A stretch of DNA of 64,000 bases, from contig JAKUCV010004308.1 in NCBI GenBank assembly GCA_028386065.3, forward strand, positions 147,367 through 211,366, given 5' to 3'. Under the pieces are notes generated by a model. The model had not been told where the DNA came from. It worked only from the letters and a program-made list of their open reading frames with translations, and searched no databases. Shown here piece after piece: positions 1 to 11,478 of the stretch; the stretch's first letter is position 1, and every line of letters starts with the position of its first letter. Position numbers and translations under genes: made by a program. Source of the stretch: Turnera subulata. Taxonomy: Eukaryota > Streptophyta > Magnoliopsida > Malpighiales > Passifloraceae.

Positions 1-660
1 CTCATCACTAGACTCTTGGTCTGCCTTGAGAGCTAAATCTTTCTTCTTGAATTCTTTCGGTTCTAGTTTAGAACCATGAACTATAAGCTTGCCAATGAGC
101 TCATCATAGGTGAGAGTGTTCAGATTCTGAGCTTCTTCAATAGTTGTGACCTTTGGCTCCCACTCCTTGGGTAAAGATCTAAGGATCTTTGCCACTTTAT
201 CTCTATAAGTGACGAGTCTACCAAGTAGAGCTAAACCATTGCAAAGAATGGTGAAGCGTGTATCCATTTCTTGCACAGTTTCTCAAGCAGCCATTTGAAA
301 GAGCTCATAGTCCCTCATTAGACAATTGAGCCGAGACTCCTTTATTTGGTTAGTTCCTTCATGTGTGACACAAAGAGGCCTCCAGATTTCATAGGCTGTG
401 CCACAAGAACTCACCCTTTGAAACTCACTTTCACTTATACCACATAGGAGTATATTTTTAGCTTGTGCATCAAGCTTGGCTCTCCTTAGCTCATCCTCAG
501 ACCAGAATTGCATATCTCTTTGAGGTCTGGCATAAGGACTGTGAACAATATTCCACATCTCAAGATCTTCTCCTTCAAGGAAGATCTTCATTCTAAACTT
601 CCAATAGTCAAAGTTCACTCCATCAAAGTATGGAGCTTTTGTTGACACTTGTACCTTCAT
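1..660 (-). pseudogene. Copia gag polyprotein, N-terminal part, interrupted
   Basis: This encodes the retrotransposon nucleocapsid precursor, which assembles cytoplasmic particles around the element RNA. The minus frame from 660 gives the typical plant Copia gag opening (APYFDGVNFDYWKFRMKIFL, near residues 9-28) followed by the UBN2-type helical region. An in-frame TGA near 282 interrupts it, and the same frame then continues to base 1 with more gag (for example RLVTYRDKVAKILRSLPKEW). A second ATG at 667 lies in another frame and may be the original start before a one-base shift. The zinc knuckle and pol lie outside the window. Confidence 0.75.
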
Positions 661-708
661 AAGCCATGATCTTTTCCTCTGGAGATTAATCCACTAGATT
701 GAGAACAC

Positions 709-723
709 AGTTCTGCTACCAAT
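709..723 (-). other. Primer binding site (tRNA-Met type)
   Basis: Directly inside the LTR the minus strand reads TTGGTAGCAGAAC. Its TGGTAGCAGAAC core differs from the usual initiator tRNA-Met complement TGGTATCAGAGC at two positions. It marks where minus-strand DNA synthesis would start and fixes the element as minus-oriented. Confidence 0.65.
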
Positions 724-1791
724 TGTTGGCCTAGAAAAGGCTAAGAAGGGGGGATGAATTAGCTTTTTCCTCTTTTTAGGATTTTCTGTGATTTGGCTCG
801 ACACAGAAGCCAAATGTGAAACTTGAATGAAATGCAAAAATGAATGCAGGAAAGTAATGAACACAGGCAATTTATAGTGGTTCCCCACTCAGGAGTACAT
901 CCACTACCTAAAGGTCCCCCCTTTAGGATTTCTAAACTATCCACTAATTTGGCTTTTACAGGCGAGCCAAATAACCTATGGTACACAAGTTTTTGCGGGC
1001 TGAACTTGCTAAACCTAACCCAAAGCTGAACCTAGCTTTGTCTATCCAACAAGATTATCCCCTAATCCTACTGATTACAACCTTTCCCAAGGCAAAGCTT
1101 CAAGAGTGACTCACTCAAGAAGTCACACAAATTAAGCACAAAGAAAATCTCTCAAGGTAAGCTCTTTTATCAACTTAGAATCTCTTGAATGGCTAGGTTA
1201 ATTTGCTGTGAGGCTTTAATCCTCTATTTATAGAATCTAAAGATGGGGAGATGTGTTTCTCAACGGCTAAAAATCATCTAGGTGGCAGCCGAGTTGACTT
1301 CTTGCTTCATTAAATATAACTGTCCAGTAGATGAACCAGATCTGGATATTTCTTGGGCAGAATTCTTCTCTCATCAAAAAGTTTCCATAAATAGAAAGTG
1401 AGGACCACTGATTTCTTCTAGAGGTGAGAGAGGATGTGAGGACCACTTCTCTGATCTTTTTCTGACCCTTGGAGAGCAAGCATAACGGTTAGTGCAGTTG
1501 GTTTAATGTCAACCACTTTCTTGGACCACTTGTTGCAGCTTTTGGGACCACAGCTCCAACTGCCAGGAATGTGACCTTTTGGTCGATGTGGTGAAGCCAA
1601 ATGTTCCTGGATTTGGTTTCTGCGGAAACTAAATTTTTCTGCCATTTCTAAAAACACACAAGGCTTACCAAAATGTTTGTTAATCATCAAAATAATATAA
1701 TAAGCATTGAATAATCATCATAAATATACTAAACAAGATTATTCTTAATTAATTACTTAATTAAGCCCTTAATCACATGTTTAGGCTAACA
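724..1791 (-). repeat. 5' LTR of the left Copia element
   Basis: This 1068-bp LTR is bounded by TG and CA. Its ends (GGCTAACA at 1784-1791 on the plus strand, TGTTGGCC at 724) match the ends of the third Copia LTR at 55724-56847. Internal blocks, such as the CCACTACCTAAAGG stretch near 900 and again near 55950, are shared by the two LTRs. The plus-strand ORFs inside it are not genes. Confidence 0.75.
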
Positions 1792-4700
1792 AGCTTCCCA
1801 CAAGTATAAGAGGTTGTTGTAGTACCAAGGTCGTCTCACAGGAATCTTTGCTAAGTACTATTTAACCGAGCAATTTATGATTATCTAGCGGAATCGAAAA
1901 TTTGAAAAGGATTGATGTTTGAAACGAAGATTAAAGCTACTAATAACAAGATTAAACTCAATAATATAAAGCATCTAGGACTTCGAGGAATTCCTCGCCA
2001 ATATTTCCACACAACGCATAAGCAGGCCATGTACTGTCACCACATAGCTAGCCTATGTAGAATCTATAAATTAAATTCTGAAATTAAACTTCTTTAAAAG
2101 AAACGGGAAATCTAAACTAGAACGATAGCCTACTCTCATAGCGCTGTAAAATCCCTTCCTAATTTGTTTCCTCTATCCATTTGCCAGTAATAAAATAAAC
2201 TAAGAGCATTAAGAAATTTCCCTACTTAATCTCCAATAAAAATCGCGCCTCTCTCGAGGTCGCTTTTATAGCCCGGTTTATGTTCTTCTATAGGTAAAAC
2301 GGCGCTGTCACTTAACGTTCGCCTATTATAGATTTGTGCTAATTGGTGATCAAGCAACTAACATAGTAAAGTTTTATAAACCGAATTAAAGAAGAATAAA
2401 ATCGAAAAATAATTCTTTATTTAAATGAGCATGGAAACATTAACAAGTTCATCCCCTAATCCTAGATTACAAATTTAGCAAGACATAGCTTTAAGGAAAA
2501 TAACAAGAACTTGGAAATAAATCATCATGATTAATTCAAGGAAAAAACTTACAAGAATATTGGAGGCAGCCTTGAACCAAAAGAGACAAATCCTAAGCTA
2601 AGAAACTTCCAAAAGCTAGAGCTAAATATGTTTGAATTACAAAGGAAAGAAAAGTACAAGTCCTAAGTTATTTGTGTGTGGTTGTCGATTTGAGTAATGC
2701 TAGAAGACTTGATTCCTTGAACTTCATGTGTAGGTCCTTTTTATAGTGGAGGGGGAAGCAAATTGGTGGCTGGAAATGTCATAAGGTGGCGCCAAAAGTG
2801 GTGTGGTGGACCACTTCATTTTGCGCCAGAATTGGTTGCACTGCCACACTCCCAAACCGTTTCCAAGCATCTGGTCATTGGCTCCTTCCTTTAAGTATGT
2901 GCAACCATGTGTCCTTGACCAAGCTGCCTTCCAAAATCATTCCAAAAATAGCACATGCATGTGCTATGTTGTAGTCCACATCGTGACTAGGATGACACCC
3001 CACTTGACTTCTTCAATTTTTTTAATTCAGCCTTTGGACCACCAAAATAATGCAGTAGCGTCATGGGGCAATTTAAGGTGACTTAGAGAAAAAATCTGGA
3101 TGCCCTCTCCCATCATGCCACATGTCACTGGCGCTGCATGGGCAGGTCAAGCTGGAACAGGCTGCATGGGCTGGCTGTCAGGAAACAGGCTCTTAGCCCC
3201 TTTTTTTTTTTGTCTTGTTAGGCACTATTTTTGTACAAAATGACCAAGAAACTAGGACAAAGGGTGTTTATTGAAAAAGAGGAAAACTTGAGACAAAAAA
3301 AAACATGAAATAAACAAAATATTTTGTATTTGCAAGGTTAAAAATCGTGAAAAGTAGACCGGAAATGAGTGTAAAATGTACAATCATCACCACCCCAAAC
3401 TTGAGATTTTGCTTGTTCGCAAGCAATTATCGTGAAAAACTGGATGAAAACGTCTTACCTATTGGAATCAACCAGGCCAATCAACCAGAGTTACATGGAA
3501 GATTTCCAAATGTCGCAAAAGGAGCCCCGGCAACCAACCTGCAAGAACTGTGAGAAAAAGTGCCAAGATCGTACGAATATGTACTTAGTTAGGCAATTAA
3601 TCCAATTGATCAAATTCACAACTTCCTTCTCTCTTTGCTAAAATGAATTTGGAATTTTTGAAAAACTAAAAATAAGGTCAAATATACAGGTCCAGTTCCC
3701 TGTCTCTACTAATGGCAAGGATTGAATTTCAGGGATCAAAAGGTCTTTATTTGGGTCGTATTGGGGCTTAGGTTGAGTTTAAGAAAGAAAGAAAAAGAAA
3801 AGGTAGTCAAAGGATGCAAAAATGCTTAAAGGGAATGGTCTTACTGTAACAAAGCCATGCAAGGTGGAATGGTTCTAAATTGAGTGTGCGGTGGAGAGTC
3901 TTTATTTGCCTTCTTTACTAACATTTTTTTTTTCAGGAGATACAACAATTTTTTGTGTTGTTTCTTTTCTTCTTCTGTGAAGTATCTCTCTCTTGTTTCT
4001 TTTCTTTGCTGTAGGCGTAGTAGACAAATGAATACCATTCTCCACAATCAGCACAGGCAGCTTATGTTGAACCCGTGTATAGATGAACCACCACTGATCT
4101 TGTTGTTAGGCAAATATTATGGGAAAGACAAGACCGAGCAAAATGCATAAGGGTGTGTGTGTATGAAACAAAATGATGGTAGCCATAGGTTCAAAGGGTG
4201 AAGGGTGTGAATGTGGATTTAAGAAAAATGGCTACCAAGAAAAAGCCCAAAGTGGTTTACGAAGATAAATATATACACATGGGTAGGTTTTATGGTTAAT
4301 ATGGGTTATGCAAAAGAATGCCTTAATCCTATCCCTGAGAAAAAAACCATGTATAATTTCGGTTTGATAGGGTTGTGGACCTATTCTAAGACGCGGTTTT
4401 TATGCCAAATGAACTTTGAAAAATAAAACATGCAAAGAGGTTAGAAGTGAATTGAAACAATGTGAAAAATTTACCAAATACGCGCAACTCGGACCATTGG
4501 AAACTCATCCCAAAATTCGTGTAAGCGGACACACGACACTCGAATGCGAACTCGGAAACATCCATGAACCTATGTCGGATTTGGCCCAATTGAGCCTAAT
4601 GGGTTCATCTGTACTTGCAAACATTTAATAATATTATTCATGCATAAAAAGGAAGAATAAACTGAAGGAAAAATACTTATTATTAGAATAGAAAAAAGAA

Positions 4701-4999
4701 AACTGGAAAAGAAATAAAAGCTGCTCAGCCACCCCAAACTTAAAAATCGCAAGGTCCCCACTGCACAATGTAAACATATCGGTCCAAAAACCAAAATCAG
4801 GGGCAGCAAAGAAAAAGTATCAAAATACAGCCTGCGGACAATAAGTTAAAACAATGAAAACAAAAATGGCAAACAAAGAAAGGAAAACCCTAAAACCTAA
4901 CAATTAAATAATACCCAAGGCATCCTTAATCTGACGAAGGCATGGTGCAAGACGCTTGAAGATCTCCATAACATCATCCTCGAAATTCTGGAAGGACAC
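1792..4999. mobile_element. Non-coding remnant of an Athila-like Gypsy element
   Basis: No convincing gene is present here. Position and style suggest the long untranslated part of the Athila-like element whose degenerate ORF follows at 5000-6073 on the minus strand. Two blocks beginning CACCCCAAACTT (near 3391 and 4730) are typical of plant Athila/Tat untranslated regions. A perfect inverted repeat with a TTCG loop lies at 3409-3426. Short ORFs such as 2786-2974 and 3884-4150 have no recognisable content. The assignment is inference; 1792-2560 is the least certain part. Confidence 0.4.
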
Positions 5000-6073
5000 C
5001 TAAGAGGATGTCTGCCTCTCGTCTGCACGGGCTTGGCGGGCAGCCAAGCGTTGGAAATGAGCCATCAAGTCGGGCAGCAGCTCAAGTGCTTCCAATGCCT
5101 GCAGAGAAATGGGTAATGATGGTGGAATAGGGGCAGAACTCGACCCAGGAGCAGCAGCTGAAATGCCCGCGGTATCCTGCACAGAAAACAAAGGTACACC
5201 TCCACCGCCAATAGTATCATTATTAAGCAAACCTATTTTTACCGCTGTCTCGAACCCTATGGATATGGAAGTGGGATGGACTCGATACTGTGTATGGTTA
5301 ACATCAAAATGAGAACCTAAGACAGCAATTATCCCGCCTCCCTCTAATGGTCTAGACATGCATTTTTAGTGGATTTCAGTCGGGAGAGTAGGAAACAGCC
5401 AGTATTAACTCGAATATCCTCAAGCATACAGTGCAAAAAGAATAGCTCTTCCCGGTTAACAACCTCATCAGATGAATCACGGTGAATAATTAGAAAGAGA
5501 TATAAACATGTGCAAATAACGAAGGGCTGGTTTTTTGTGTTGATTACCTTTTGAAATTTTGGGATTGAACGGTTTTGTAAAAGTACTCAAGTCAGCCCAA
5601 ACGAGCATGCTCATCAAAATCAGCAGGTATATATCTTAGACCATCATCAGGGAACCCAAAAATTTCATTGAACATTGGAAGGGTCATTTTATAATCAGTT
5701 TCAGTAAGCTGAAAATTAATTTCACCAATATCAGAGGCAACATGTGTATCAAGTCGAACAAACAACGTGGCAAAAAGTTCACAAGTAAGTTCAATATAAG
5801 TGGGAAACCATAGAGAAGCAAAGGTGACCCAGCCTATGTTAGACAGATACTGAGCTATTTCATCGGTGCACCCCAAGATGGAAATAACAGAGTCATTGAG
5901 GTATTTGGCTTGAATAATAGTGCGGTTACTCATCCTATGATAAAGCTGGGTTTGCTCAGAATTATGAAACCGGGGAGTGAAACTAGGAGGAGGTGGTGGA
6001 GTACCATTTTTGTTGGTAGAGGTGCGAGAATTCCTTGGTGGAGGTGCGTGCTGCTGGTTGGGTGCTTTCTCTA
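5000..6073 (-). pseudogene. Athila-type retrotransposon ORF, degenerate
   Basis: The minus frame at 5592-6073 encodes a proline-rich start, then LNDSVISILGCTDEIAQYL and an FPDDGLRYIP-like segment. This resembles the ATHILA ORF-1 family domain of plant Gypsy elements. Further down the minus strand, 5000-5359 continues in another frame with HYTQYRVHPTS-like and IGLLNNDTIGGG segments of the same protein type. Stops and at least one frameshift separate the two parts, so it is dead. Its 5' end is cut by the Gypsy LTR starting at 6074. Its biochemical role is not established. Confidence 0.55.
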
Positions 6074-7448
6074 CTATATCAATCAAATAATATGCACATA
6101 TAGGATGATATGCAGATGCCAGACTAATACTGTATGCCGCAAAATAAATACAGACTCGTCTCGATTACTCCCCCGGGTCAATTCTCCATTATCATCATCA
6201 TTCACCATTTATTATCCATGTGTCAAAATATACCATACTTATACCCGGATGTTATTCCGGTACCATACTTGATAATACCCTTTCCAAAATATCACATATA
6301 TAACTAATATTATTTTCCCAACCTACTAGATGATATATGTATTTTTTTTAAGAGGAAAATTATGTATCTTAATGTGCCAAAATAATGCTTAATCATATAG
6401 GTACGAATAATATAGCCCATGACCTTAATGTTAAGTAAATGTATATATATTACCTAAATACGTTATCGAATGCCATGCTAATGCCAACAAGTTATAATAT
6501 GGCTGCGTGCTTCAAAACTCAACTTCACATGCGTTATGGGTGCATATGTTTTAAGTAGGCTTGACCCATGGGTTGCTATTTAGCCCATACAAGTCAAGCT
6601 GGCCCAAGTCCTATGAAATACCAAGTTGACTCACCCTCAACTTTGGTAATTACTGGAAACGTTTGCTGGCAGACTCAGGTGCAAGGAGGAAAAATGTTGG
6701 CAATGGTGGTTGTAGCTGCAAGACGTTCCACAGGCAGTGGTGAAAGGTGGCAGCAAGGAGAAGAAGACAACAACGTGGGAAGAAGCGATGGTGGTGGTTT
6801 TGTGGCTTACGGTTGCAGAAGTGTTGGCATGGGTTTGGCGGCACAAGAGGTTGAAGATGACAATGGTGGTAAGTTGATATCGTCTTGGGGGGTTGTGTGT
6901 GTGTCTTTCTTTTTCTCTTTTTTCTTCTCTGGTTTGCTTTGTGGATGAGTTGCACTGGGATTCTTGGCTGAAGTGAAGGAAGGGTACTCGGCAGTAGGTG
7001 GTTTGCAGACGAAAAGATGGTGGTGATGGTGTGCAGAGGGAAGGCAGGAGATCACAGGTTATATAGGCATGCAAAAGCGTTGGTAGTTCACAGGCAAAAT
7101 AGGAGAAGGCGGCTGATAATTGAGCTCCTCAATTATGTAGTTATTATGCAGCATGTGAAGTGTGACCCGCCTGGACTAGAAAATATCTAGTATACCCCCT
7201 TACCTTTATTTTTGGTCCGTTAACTCGAGGATAAACCCGGCTTTTCTGAAGATTCCTGGACCCAAAAAATTCCAACTTTGGTCTGTAAAATCCGCAGAAA
7301 TATCCCAAACGTGGGACAAGGCTCGGTTTCGGAATCCAATGCTCGATTTACCACGAATTAATTACCCAAGATTAAAATCAATAGTAAATTACTGTAAATT
7401 AACTTAAACAGCCCCGGTAAAAATGAAATTTTTACCTGGGCTGTTACA
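6074..7448 (-). repeat. 3' LTR of the Tekay-like Gypsy element
   Basis: This direct repeat is nearly identical to 12759-14130, including the same plus-strand ORF-like stretch (6568-6948 here, 13263-13631 there). On the minus strand it begins TGTTACAGCCCAGG. The far end falls near CTATATCAATC and lacks a clear CA, so the start is placed at the limit of similarity. Purines stand just upstream (minus sense) at 7449-7471. Confidence 0.85.
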
Positions 7449-7471
7449 GCCTACCCACCTTAAAAAAATTT
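7449..7471 (-). other. Polypurine tract of the Tekay-like element
   Basis: Immediately before the 3' LTR the minus strand reads AAGGTGGGTAGGC after a run of A and T. This is the expected position for the plus-strand primer. The match to a perfect purine run is only partial. Confidence 0.45.
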
Positions 7472-7483
7472 CGTCCCCGAAAT

Positions 7484-8659
7484 TCACTCCGATGCTGTGA
7501 ACAGATGCGGATACTGAGAATGCATATGCTCCTCGACTTCCCACGTAGACTCATTGGCAGAGTGCTTGCTCCACTTAACCTTTACCATCGAAATGACTCG
7601 GTTTCTCAACTGTCTGACCTCTCCGGCAAGAATCTGTTCTGGAAACTCTGTATACGTAAGATCCTCTACGACCTCAACATCTGCTGTAGTAACTACATGG
7701 CTTGGATCTGATCTGTACCTCCTCAACATAAAGACATGGAATATGTCGTGAATCCGTGACAACTCCTCTGGTAGAGATAATATGTACGCCAAGGGTCCAA
7801 CCCTTTCCACGATCTCATACGGCCCGATGTACCTGGGACTCAGCTTCACTCTTTTCTCGAATCTGATAACACCCTTTCTTGGCGCAACTCGGAGGAAAAC
7901 TCTTTCTCCCACCTGGTACTTCATCTCACGTTGATGCTTATCGGCGTAACTCTTCTGTCGGTCTTGTGCTGCTCTCATACTCTGCTTAACTGTCTGAATC
8001 TTATCTACTATCTGCTTGACCAAATCTAGGCCAACGATCAAAGGAAGACCTTCATCCCAACAAACTAGACTTTGACACTTCCTTTCATAAAGAGCTTCGA
8101 ACGGTGGCATGCCAATACTGGAATGAAAACTGTTGTTATAAGCGAACTCGGCCAAAGGCAAATACTGATCCCAACTTCCACTGCAATTAAGAGCACAAGC
8201 CCTTAGCATGTCTTCCAGCGTCTGAATAGTTCTCTCTGACTGTCCGTCTGTCTGAGGATGAAATGCGGTACTGAAACTCAACTTCATACCCAAAGCTGTT
8301 TGCAAACTCCTCCAAAACCGTGATGTGAATCTCGGATCTCTGTCTGAGACTATAGACTTAGGAATTCCATGTAGTCTCACTTTCTCTGCAACATACTGAT
8401 TTGCCAACTTATCCAAGGTGTCTGTCTGTCGGATGGGAAGAAAATGGGCTGATTTTGTAAGTCGGTCAACGATAACCCAGATAGCATCATGCTGTCTCTG
8501 AGTCAACGGTAATCCGACCACAAAATCCATAGTAATCATCTCCCATTTCCACTCTGGCATTGTCAACGATCTCATTTTTCCCGCCAGAGCCTGATGCTCA
8601 GCTTTCACTTGTTGGCAGGTGATACACTTAGCAACATACTCGGCTACATTTTTCTTCAT
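7484..8659 (-). pseudogene. Gypsy integrase with chromodomain-like tail, N-terminus lost
   Basis: Integrase joins retrotransposon cDNA to host DNA. The 391-residue open frame begins at the end of the zinc-binding region (CITCQQVKAEHQ, CxxC present, the two histidines missing). The catalytic core follows, with D at MDFVVGLP (about residue 45), D at IVSDRDPRF and E in the QSERTIQTLEDML segment. The GPY/F region (SPRYIGPYEIVERVGPLAY) and a chromodomain-like tail (VKVKWSKHSANESTWE) end the protein. The frame itself is open, but it is fused out of frame to a truncated RNase H at about 8655, so no normal polyprotein can form. Confidence 0.85.
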
Positions 8660-9971
8660 GCGGCCTCAACTGTTTTGAAGCATAAGCAATCACTCGGCCT
8701 TCTTGCATCAGAACTGTTCCCAAACCAAGACCTGAAGTATCGCAAAACAGCACGTACTCCACTCTTGGCCTAGGTACTGTCAAAACTGGCGCTGATGTCA
8801 ACTTCTTCTTCAGTTCATCAAAACTCTTCTGGCAGGCTTCACTCTATACAAAGGCTTGATCTTTCTTCAACAGCTTGGTCATAGGACTGACTATCAAAGA
8901 AAAACCCTCGATGAATCTTCAGTAATATCCTACAAGGCCAAGAAAACTTCTAACTTCGGGTACCATCTTGGGTGACTCCCACTCTAAAACAACTTTTACT
9001 TTGGCAGGGTCAACTTTAATCCCATCCTCGGATACAACGTGTCCAAGGAATGCAACTTCTTCAAGCCAGAACTCGCACTTGCTGAACTTGGCATACAACT
9101 GTTTCTCTCGCAATCTCTGTAGTACTACCCTCAGGTGCTCTTCATGTTCTTCCCTGTTCTTGGAGTATATCAGAATGTCATCGATGAAGACTACCACGAA
9201 CTTGTCCAAGAACTCGTTCAGGACCAAGTACATCAAGCACATGAAAACTGCAGGTGCAATGGTCAAGCCGAAAGGAACCACTGTGAACTTGAAGTGACCA
9301 TACCGAGTGCGGAAGGCTGTCTTCGGTATGTCCTTCTCTGCAATCATGACCTGATGGTATCCAGACCAAAGATCAATCTTGGAAAACACGGTAGCTCCCT
9401 GTAACTGATTAAAAAGGTCATCAATCCTGGGAAGCGGATACTTGTTCTTCACTGTCACTTTGTTCAACTGTCGGTAGTCCACACACATACGCAAACTGCC
9501 ATCTTTCTTCTTCACAAACAGAACTGGTGATCCCCAAGGTGATGTACTGGGTCTGATGAATCCCTTCTCAAGCAGCTCATCTAACTGTTTCTTCAACTCC
9601 TGGAGTTCTATCGGCGCCATCCGGTACGGTGCCATCGAGATAGGTGTCACTCCCGGCATCAGATCGATAGTGTACTCAACTTCTCTGTCCGATGGCAATC
9701 CTAGTAAATCCTTTGGAAACACCTCTGGAAACTCTCTGACAACTATGATGTCCCCAAAAACCAGACTCCGAACTTCTTCGCCCTTGATATGAGTCAACAA
9801 GGCATCTGGACCTTGCGGCTTCATTCCGATATCCTGGTTAGCAGAGATACTACATGTAGTAGCAGCTCTCCCAATACCTGTCAACAAAACCTGTCGGCCA
9901 CCATCGGAAGTCAACAGTACTTCCTTGGTTCGACAGTTTACCAAAGCACTGTGCCTTGATAACCAATCCAT
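8655..9971 (-). pseudogene. Gypsy reverse transcriptase and truncated RNase H
   Basis: Reverse transcriptase copies element RNA into DNA. The frame shows [52 protein letters not shown] and the catalytic [10 protein letters not shown] (the YxDD box as FIDD). It then reaches [13 protein letters not shown] and SFLGLVGYY, where TGA near 8920 and a TAG near 8848 interrupt it. The RNase H start is readable (RVIAYASKQLRP) but breaks off at about 8655 where it meets integrase sequence. The remaining RNase H and the tether are absent, so the enzyme is not functional. Confidence 0.85.
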
Positions 9972-11478
9972 CCCAGAATGATATCGAAACCTCCCATGTT
10001 CCTCACAACCAACGGAGCAAAAAAAACCTCATTATCGTACGAAAGCGAAACATCTCTGCACACATGGGTTAATCTGACCACTATACCCGCAGGTAACCTA
10101 ACCCTCATCGGATAAGTTAAACTCTCTTCCGTACAGTTATGTTGTATAGCAAAACCTTGAGCGACAAATGAATGCGTAGCACCAGGATCAATCAAAGTAT
10201 ATGCAGTACTACCAAAGACTGTAAAAGTACCTGCTATGACATCGACATTCTCTGGATCCTCATCAGCGGTGATCACAAATGCTCTCGGCACTGCTGCACT
10301 CTGATTCATGGCTGACTGGGTTTTAGCAGGAACAGCTCCACGTCCTCGGCCTCAGCCAACTCCAGAACCACTAAGAACACTGGCAACTGAAGCTTGCACT
10401 GTCTGAGTAGGTGTTGTACCTCCGGATCTTCCCAACTTGGGACAAGAATATCGGTAGTGCCCAACTTCGTTACACTCATAGCACCTCACCTGAGATAGAG
10501 GAAGTCTCGATCGAGTATTCCCAAATGAAGTCCCTCTAGACTGAGTCCAAGAACTACCTCGGTTGTAGATGTTGTTGTTTCATCCACGTCCCTGACTTAC
10601 TGGCATATATCAGCTCTGTCCATACCCTGATCGGTTAGCAGGTGTCTGGAACCTCTTGTTCTGTCCCCTAGAACTCTGTGCAGCTTGTCTCTTGCGGATC
10701 TCTTGTTGCTCTCTCTCATTGCCCAGCCAAATAATCTCGGCTCTCAAGGCATCTGATAGCATATCCTGGTAAGTCTCGTAAACCTTGCACCCCATGACTG
10801 TCTGGATGCCAGATCGGAGACCTTCCCAGAAATGTTGGCATCTAGCCTCCTGAGTAGCTACAAACTCGCTGGCGTAGATAGACAGGCGGTTGAACTGGAC
10901 CTCATACTCATTGACCGTCTATTCTGCACCCTATTGTAACCCAGAAACTCTCGTTTTAGCTGGTCCTAGTATGCCTCAGAAACAAACTTCCTTCGGAACA
11001 TATTCATGAACTGATTCCATGGCATAGTGATAGGCGTCGGCAAATCTGTGGTTGCAGACTCCCACCAATCAACAGCAACTCCTCTGAACATAGCAGCGGC
11101 ATATCTGGCCCACTTGTCATTCCTGCATGTCAGTTTCAGCATAACCCAGTTCATCTGTCTAAGCCACTGATCAGCATCCTTTGGTGTAGTAACACTGGTG
11201 AAAATCTCAGCCCCGAGCTTTTCCAACTTCATATACACTGGATCATCAACAGGTCCCTGATTTTCCTGTTCCCGAGCTTCCATAGCATCGATACGAGCAT
11301 CTCTGGCATCTTGCCTTTGCAGAATCTGAGTTACCATATTTAACATCTGCGTAGGGTCTCCCAAAGGAACAATCGGAGGGAGTTCGGGGCCATCCGCAAC
11401 TTGCTGCGGTTGATCCACCGATACCTGATCGTCATCTAGGTGAACTCCAGCATGCTGATTCCCTCCAACCGGATCCAT
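9938..11478 (-). pseudogene. Gypsy gag and aspartic protease, frameshifted
   Basis: Gag packages the element RNA and the protease cuts the polyprotein. Gag begins at 11478 (MDPVGGNQHAGVHLDDDQ) and includes the retrotransposon gag core (WWESATTDLPTPITMPWNQF). A TAG near 10967 and a frameshift near 10920 follow, then the readable continuation NEYEVQFNRLSIYASEFVAT. The zinc knuckle near 10460-10490 reads CYECNEVGHYRYSCP (CCHC intact). The protease frame 9938-10309 carries LIDPGATHSFV: the usual D-S/T-G is DPG here, a variant also common in plant Gypsy elements. The protease end overlaps the start of the RT frame. Confidence 0.8.

Larger units (their letters stand above)
1..1791 (-). mobile_element. 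Sirevirus-like Copia LTR retrotransposon, 5' part
   Basis: Read on the minus strand this is a 5' LTR (724-1791), a primer binding site just inside it (709-723) and the start of a Copia gag gene running off the left edge. The LTR starts TGTTAGCC and ends GGCCAACA on the minus strand. Its ends closely resemble those of the LTR at 55724-56847, so the two belong to one family. The base pairs next to the outer LTR edge are AGCTT (1792-1796); the matching target duplication would lie outside the window. The element appears to sit in Athila-like DNA. Confidence 0.8.

Noticed and set aside
6568..6948. Plus-strand ORF (126 aa), repeated at 13263-13631
   Set aside because: Both copies lie inside the LTRs of the Tekay-like Gypsy element; the similarity is explained by LTR duplication. 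The minus frames at 6637-7074 and 13306-13737 are the same low-complexity shadow.
9178..9369. Minus-strand ORF inside the Gypsy reverse transcriptase
   Set aside because: Alternative frame of the RT gene with no support of its own.
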